A stretch of DNA of 60,405 nucleotides from positions 1 to 60,405 of the forward strand of contig JALSHI010000037.1 of NCBI GenBank assembly GCA_026982315.1, given 5' to 3'. The notes under the pieces are model-generated. The model saw only the letters and a program-made list of their open reading frames with translations, ran no database searches and was not told the origin of the DNA. The DNA comes from Lysobacterales bacterium (lineage in GTDB: Bacteria; Pseudomonadota; Gammaproteobacteria; Xanthomonadales; Marinicellaceae). Below are positions 56,793 to 60,405 of the stretch, piece after piece (the stretch's first letter is position 1; the number at the start of each line of letters is the position of its first letter). The translations under genes and the position numbers were made by a program.

Positions 56793-59309
56793 TCACGGTT
56801 CCATCGCCTGATATTCACTGGCTTTGACAACCGTATCATAAAGCCCCACATCTTCATCCTGATGGCGATTGACGCCGATGTATTCCAGACTGGCGTCTTC
56901 ATAGCGCTTGAATTTATAGATGGCGTCGTTCATCAAGGCGCTGTTGAACACGTTCAGGCTCACCAACAATTCAAAATCTTTTACGTTCAGCCCAGTCACC
57001 TTCTTGAACAAACCCGGCTCCAGTTGCGTAATGACATCCTTGAGGCTGTGTTCGCGGTAATCGGTCAAATACATGAACACGGGTATGCGGGTGGCGAACT
57101 TGATCAGCTTTTCCTGAATCTGCTTGCGCTTGCTTTTGAACTCCTTTTCCTCCTCCGTCAGTTGTTTCTTTTCCTTGGCTGACATCTCCTCATCATGCTT
57201 CTCCTTGCGCGCCTTTTTGACCGCCTCGGATTTATTGATGATGGTTTCTATATCCTGATTGAGCGAGCGGAATCCCTCGATGCGCATCAAGGCCCTCATC
57301 GCTGCTTCATTGTTCATCAACCGTCGCAGGGTGTCGTTGTCCACATTGACCAGCAAGGCGCTCTCCCAACGCCTGGCCAGCAAAGTGGCGCTGGTACCAC
57401 TCATGGCGATATCCAGCACGCCCTGCGCGTCCAGTTGTCTCATGGAGCTGCCGTCATAGGCCAGAACCGGCAGAAAGCTGATGAACTCCTCAACCTTATT
57501 CTCGGGGTTGGACTCATCCACATTCAAGCGGCAAGAATAATCAGCGATTTGACGCAAGGCGCGGTTGGGCGCAAAATCCAGCACATAGCACTCGCGCTTG
57601 ATGATCTCCGTCTTATTGGGTGATTCACCATCCGGGTTCTGGATAGTCCACGGCGATTGGACGCGGAACGCCGCCTGAAAATAGGTTTCCGGGCTGGAGG
57701 AATTGCGCAGCATGAAGATCCCCGTCCAGGGGCGCACGGTAACACCAGTAGTCAGCTTGCCGCAAGAGAGCGTAATGGTCTTGCTGTGCAGTGGGTCTGG
57801 TTCCATCGCTTTTAACACTGGTGGCAAAGCATTTACTCCGATACCGGCACGACTTCCTGCAGCGACCACCACCTTGTAATCGTGATAAAAACGGTTTTGC
57901 CGCTGTGCCAACAAATTAGCCATGGCATGACAGGATGCCACCGTGGGCAGAAACCAGAATGTGTGGGTCAAGGCATGCAGCAGGCGCGCATCAGAATACG
58001 GCATGGGTGGCTTTTTCGCCCCCAGTTTCAGGTTGTCGGTGGTGGTGGGAGCAAATGCGCCCCGAATCAAATCCAGCCACTTCTGCACCTCATCTTCATA
58101 CTTGAAACGCGCAAGAGAGCCTTCTCCCTCGGCCTTGAAAAAGGTGTTCAGATCAAACTCGTTGAACTCCCCCTGCAGTGCGATTTCGGTCAGCTCATCG
58201 GGCAGTTGATAAGTCATCAACACCATGCGCGGCAGAGCGGCATAGGGGTTTGGGCCATTTTTTTCGTCCCATTCGGCTTTGGCGCGCTGCTCATCGGTGT
58301 AGGTCCAGTTGAAAATCTGTTCCTCGATAAACTCTCCAGATGCGATCGCGCGAAACGGCGTGCCGGAAAGGTAAAGGTAATAATCGGTGGTGATCGGCAT
58401 GATCTCTTCATCGAAAAGATCAATGCCTTCGCCTTCGCCGTATTTCGCCTCCTTGCCCCCTTCGGCCTCAAACAGCTCCTTGGCGTTATCCCGCCAGGCG
58501 CCGAAATGGTATTCATCGAGAATCACCGCGTCCCAGTGGGTGGTATGCACCCACTCGTTCTTGGTCTTGATGCCACCGGTGCTCTTGTTCCTGCCCAGAT
58601 AATCCTGAAAGGAGCCAAAACAGACAATCGGCTTGCGTTTATCGGCGGCTTCATAAGTCAATTCGGTGGAGGGCGATATAAACTGCCAACCGGCAAAATC
58701 CACATGCGAGCGCAGATCCTCTTCCCAGGCGTTTTGCACCGCGGGTTTGAAAGTCAGCACCAGTACCTTTTTCCAGCCCATCTTTTTTGCCAGTTGGTAG
58801 GCCGCGAAAGTCTTGCCGAAGCGCATCTTGGCGTTCCACAAAAAATGTGGCGGCCGATCCGGCTGTTCCCCGCTCATCTGCTCAAAATAAGTCATGGTCT
58901 TTTCTACTGCCGCCTGCTGTTCCGGGCGCATGGAAAAATCCAGCGACCGATCATGCGCGACGGTTTTGCGTTCACGCACCGCAATTATCGCCGCCTTGAC
59001 CTTGTCCAGCGTGCAGGCAAACCATTCCCCATCCACACGGGTCAGCCCCATGGATTCCAGCGCGCGATGCACCTCGTGATCGGTGAATGCCGTGCCGTCA
59101 CTGCGCACCGCCGATTCCTCCAGCACAATTTCGTATTCCAAACCACTGGTTTGCAATTGCTCCTTGACACGCTGTTTGGCGTTGCGGGTGGTATAGCCCA
59201 CTTTCAGCAAACCTTTGCGGTTTTCCGCACCGATAATGCGATAGGCATAAATAACCGGTTTGGCATCCGGGCGTTTGGGGAAAAAACCTTGTTTTGTGGG
59301 CTGCGTCAT
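56793..59309 (-). CDS. GIY-YIG/T5orf172 nuclease-helicase of a restriction-type system
   Basis: A probable DNA-cutting and translocating subunit of a restriction or phage-defence system. The 838 residues begin with a T5orf172/GIY-YIG-like domain (VIYAYRIIGAENRKGLLKVGYTTRNAKQRVKEQL, residues 18-52). A superfamily 2 helicase follows: motif I WNAKMRFGKTFAAYQL, motif II LDEYHFG, motif III LYLSGTPFR, and motif VI-like FQAAFRVQSPW. A Lys/Glu-rich coiled coil (KKARKEKHDEEMSAKEKKQL) and a helical C-terminal domain complete it. AGGA precedes the ATG. The methylase fragment at the right edge is on the same strand upstream; a TA pair sits between them. Confidence 0.88.
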   Translation of the reverse strand: MTQPTKQGFFPKRPDAKPVIYAYRIIGAENRKGLLKVGYTTRNAKQRVKEQLQTSGLEYEIVLEESAVRSDGTAFTDHEVHRALESMGLTRVDGEWFACTLDKVKAAIIAVRERKTVAHDRSLDFSMRPEQQAAVEKTMTYFEQMSGEQPDRPPHFLWNAKMRFGKTFAAYQLAKKMGWKKVLVLTFKPAVQNAWEEDLRSHVDFAGWQFISPSTELTYEAADKRKPIVCFGSFQDYLGRNKSTGGIKTKNEWVHTTHWDAVILDEYHFGAWRDNAKELFEAEGGKEAKYGEGEGIDLFDEEIMPITTDYYLYLSGTPFRAIASGEFIEEQIFNWTYTDEQRAKAEWDEKNGPNPYAALPRMVLMTYQLPDELTEIALQGEFNEFDLNTFFKAEGEGSLARFKYEDEVQKWLDLIRGAFAPTTTDNLKLGAKKPPMPYSDARLLHALTHTFWFLPTVASCHAMANLLAQRQNRFYHDYKVVVAAGSRAGIGVNALPPVLKAMEPDPLHSKTITLSCGKLTTGVTVRPWTGIFMLRNSSSPETYFQAAFRVQSPWTIQNPDGESPNKTEIIKRECYVLDFAPNRALRQIADYSCRLNVDESNPENKVEEFISFLPVLAYDGSSMRQLDAQGVLDIAMSGTSATLLARRWESALLVNVDNDTLRRLMNNEAAMRALMRIEGFRSLNQDIETIINKSEAVKKARKEKHDEEMSAKEKKQLTEEEKEFKSKRKQIQEKLIKFATRIPVFMYLTDYREHSLKDVITQLEPGLFKKVTGLNVKDFELLVSLNVFNSALMNDAIYKFKRYEDASLEYIGVNRHQDEDVGLYDTVVKASEYQAMEP

Positions 59310-59397
59310 GGCTTGTCCTGCTGTTTGAATGTTGTTCCGGTGACTTGATTTCCTGCCATCGACAGTGTGGCCAACGACATTAGCATAAACATGGAAA

Positions 59398-59426
59398 TTG
59401 ACAAAACGTAATCCACTGGATTACAC
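59398..59426 (+). promoter_or_regulatory. Promoter and operator of the toxin-antitoxin operon
   Basis: TTGACA (59398-59403) and a TTACAC -10 (59421-59426) with a 17-base spacer. The palindrome GTAATCC-ACT-GGATTAC (59408-59424) fills the spacer, an ideal place for repression by the HTH antitoxin. Transcription would start within a few bases of the toxin ATG at 59435. Confidence 0.65.
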
Positions 59427-59434
59427 TCTTGCCC

Positions 59435-59776
59435 ATGCAAACCATAGTCGAACTGCCGGAGTTCATAAGACGATCCGATAAATTGCTCACGCACACCGAG
59501 AAATCAAGCATTATCAATTACTTGGCTTTGCATCCTGCTTCCGGCGCTGTCATGCAAGGCACAGGAGGTATCCGGAAATTACGGTGGTCGGCACAGGGCA
59601 GGGGCAAAAGTGGCGGTGTTCGCGTCATCTATTATTACCACAACAAAACCGTGCCGCTGTTTTTACTGACCGTCTTTGGCAAAGGCGAAAAAGCCAACCT
59701 GACCAAACAGGAGCGCAACGACCTTGCCGCCATAACCACACTTATCGTCAAAAACTATACAGGTCACCAATCATGA
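59435..59776 (+). CDS. RelE/HigB-type toxin
   Basis: A predicted ribosome-dependent mRNA interferase. The 113 residues (MQTIVELPEFIRRSDKLLTHTEKSSIINYLALHPASG) show the RelE/HigB core: GTGGIRKLRWSAQGRGKSGGVRVIYYYHNKTVPLFLLTVFGKGEKANLTKQERNDL. The order of basic residues and the central strand signature RVIYYYHN match the family. ATG 59435 is the first plausible start; no ribosome binding site precedes it and the message may be nearly leaderless. The antitoxin gene overlaps by ATGA, so the operon is toxin-first as in higBA. Confidence 0.9.
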   Translation: MQTIVELPEFIRRSDKLLTHTEKSSIINYLALHPASGAVMQGTGGIRKLRWSAQGRGKSGGVRVIYYYHNKTVPLFLLTVFGKGEKANLTKQERNDLAAITTLIVKNYTGHQS

Positions 59777-60060
59777 GTAAAGCATTTGACAGCATTAAAC
59801 AGGGCCTAAATGAAGCCCTAATTTTTTCAAAAGGCAAAAAAACCAAGGCCGTGGTGCATACCTTCGCACCTGTTGATGTCAAAAATATTCGCGCGCGGAT
59901 GGGCATGTCACAAAACGAGTTCGCCTCAGCGTTTGGTATTAGTGTCAGTACGCTTCGGCACTGGGAACGTGGCGATCGCACCCCGCAGGGGCCTGCTTTG
60001 GTACTGCTTAATGTGGTTGCCAAAGAGCCCGAAGCCGTACTTAATGCCCTGCGTGATTAA
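59773..60060 (+). CDS. HTH (XRE-family) antitoxin
   Basis: A 95-residue antitoxin and autorepressor. The C-terminal helix-turn-helix is IRARMGMSQNEFASAFGISVSTLRHWERGDRTPQGPA (about residues 41-77). The N-terminal third (MSKAFDSIKQGLNEALIFSKGK) is probably the toxin-binding part. Its ATG overlaps the toxin stop. The palindrome at 59408-59424 is its likely operator. Confidence 0.92.
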   Translation: MSKAFDSIKQGLNEALIFSKGKKTKAVVHTFAPVDVKNIRARMGMSQNEFASAFGISVSTLRHWERGDRTPQGPALVLLNVVAKEPEAVLNALRD

Positions 60061-60166
60061 GCGCCAGCCATTGATCCGGCATTGACCATTTCATACAGTG
60101 CGACACTACGCCTTGCCGTCGGCGGTGTTGTAGATGATGATATTGGATTGAGGGTAATTCATGGGT

Positions 60167-60405
60167 TTATTCTGTAGCGGCGATCTTAGAGTCGATGAAC
60201 GCCCACTCTTCATCAGTAATGCCCCAACGCTTTCGCAATAGGTCATCCGTGTATTCACCCTCGTATGTTTCAAGATCAGGTATCAAGAAAAATCTTTCGC
60301 GGGTAATATTCTGGGACACCACTGATTGTAAAAGTAAAAATCGAACAATCTTTGTAAACAGGTAAGATTTGAATGCAACCACTTCAGCTTTTGTGTCAAA
60401 AGCAC
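60167..60405 (-). CDS. C-terminus of an Eco57I-type restriction-modification methylase (gene continues past the right edge)
   Basis: 78 codons are open to the right edge: KSYLFTKIVRFLLLQSVVSQNITRERFFLIPDL, a Thr-Asp-Asp-Leu segment, then a TDEEWAFIDSKI end. From memory this matches the target-recognition tail common to Eco57I-like N6-adenine methylases (K-T-K-F-x-R-F-L; TD-E-L; I-E-x-M-I near the end). The catalytic NPPY part would lie outside. It is on the same strand as the nuclease-helicase 858 bases downstream, with the TA pair in between on the opposite strand. I infer that methylase and helicase form one system. Confidence 0.75.
   Translation of the reverse strand, partial: AFDTKAEVVAFKSYLFTKIVRFLLLQSVVSQNITRERFFLIPDLETYEGEYTDDLLRKRWGITDEEWAFIDSKIAATE

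Overview
The window reads as a chromosomal segment of a gammaproteobacterium. The base composition is moderate by eye, mid-50s percent GC. Lineage evidence is the pyrG-kdsA-eno run, pal-cpoB-queE-queC, glnE, feoABC with a Fur box, qmcA-nfeD, and a type I-F Cas1 beside a type II-B Cas9. I cannot name a genus. The centre is ordinary core genome and both ends are accessory defence DNA.

Left edge (1-2500): the N-terminal 158 codons of a type II-B (Francisella/Legionella-like) Cas9 run off the window on the minus strand. Next to it, on the plus strand, are a VapB antitoxin and a VapC toxin cut to its first few residues. A complete but solitary Cas1 of the type I-F lineage follows on the minus strand. 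No cas2, cas2-3, effector genes or CRISPR array are visible. From 2.1 to 6.3 kb, groESL (with a sigma-32 promoter) and a DUF937 gene sit among copies of a Neisseria dRS3/NIME-like palindromic repeat. In this stretch lies a candidate small RNA (about 5128-5217) with a class-II-spaced CRP-like site, a long stem, a G-less C-rich loop and a terminator.

Centre (6.5-45 kb): a phosphate-binding-type periplasmic protein, a dicarboxylate/amino-acid symporter, pyrG-kdsA-eno, an IPTL-CTERM-like surface protein, qmcA-nfeD-lipoprotein, pal, cpoB-queE-queC-MOSC, tRNA-Lys, a HerA-like ATPase and an M17 aminopeptidase. A signalling block follows: a membrane Ser/Thr kinase behind a perfect CRP-like site, a protein fusing a ribosome-hibernation (HPF/RaiA) domain to sigma-70-like regions, and a 1498-residue propeller hybrid histidine kinase. 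Then come Fur-controlled feoABC, a pssA-SpoIIE phosphatase-DPP-IV operon, a DUF4124 protein, an orphan TRAP binding protein, glnE and nhaA.

Right part (46-60.4 kb): a GC-rich catalase gene probably acquired by transfer, an alpha-carbonic anhydrase with an amber codon in its signal peptide, an RND efflux pump and adaptor, a GMC oxidoreductase and a secreted TIM-barrel-like protein. The right edge is a restriction-type locus. A GIY-YIG/T5orf172-helicase protein and the C-terminus of an Eco57I-type methylase point the same way, with a HigBA-like toxin-antitoxin pair on the opposite strand between them.

The most notable observations are the mixed Cas9 (II-B)/Cas1 (I-F) locus with its vapC scar, the candidate CRP-activated small RNA, the HPF-sigma fusion, the methylase/TA/helicase island and the amber-interrupted carbonic anhydrase. 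All calls come from reading the sequence and remembered family features; no database search was run.
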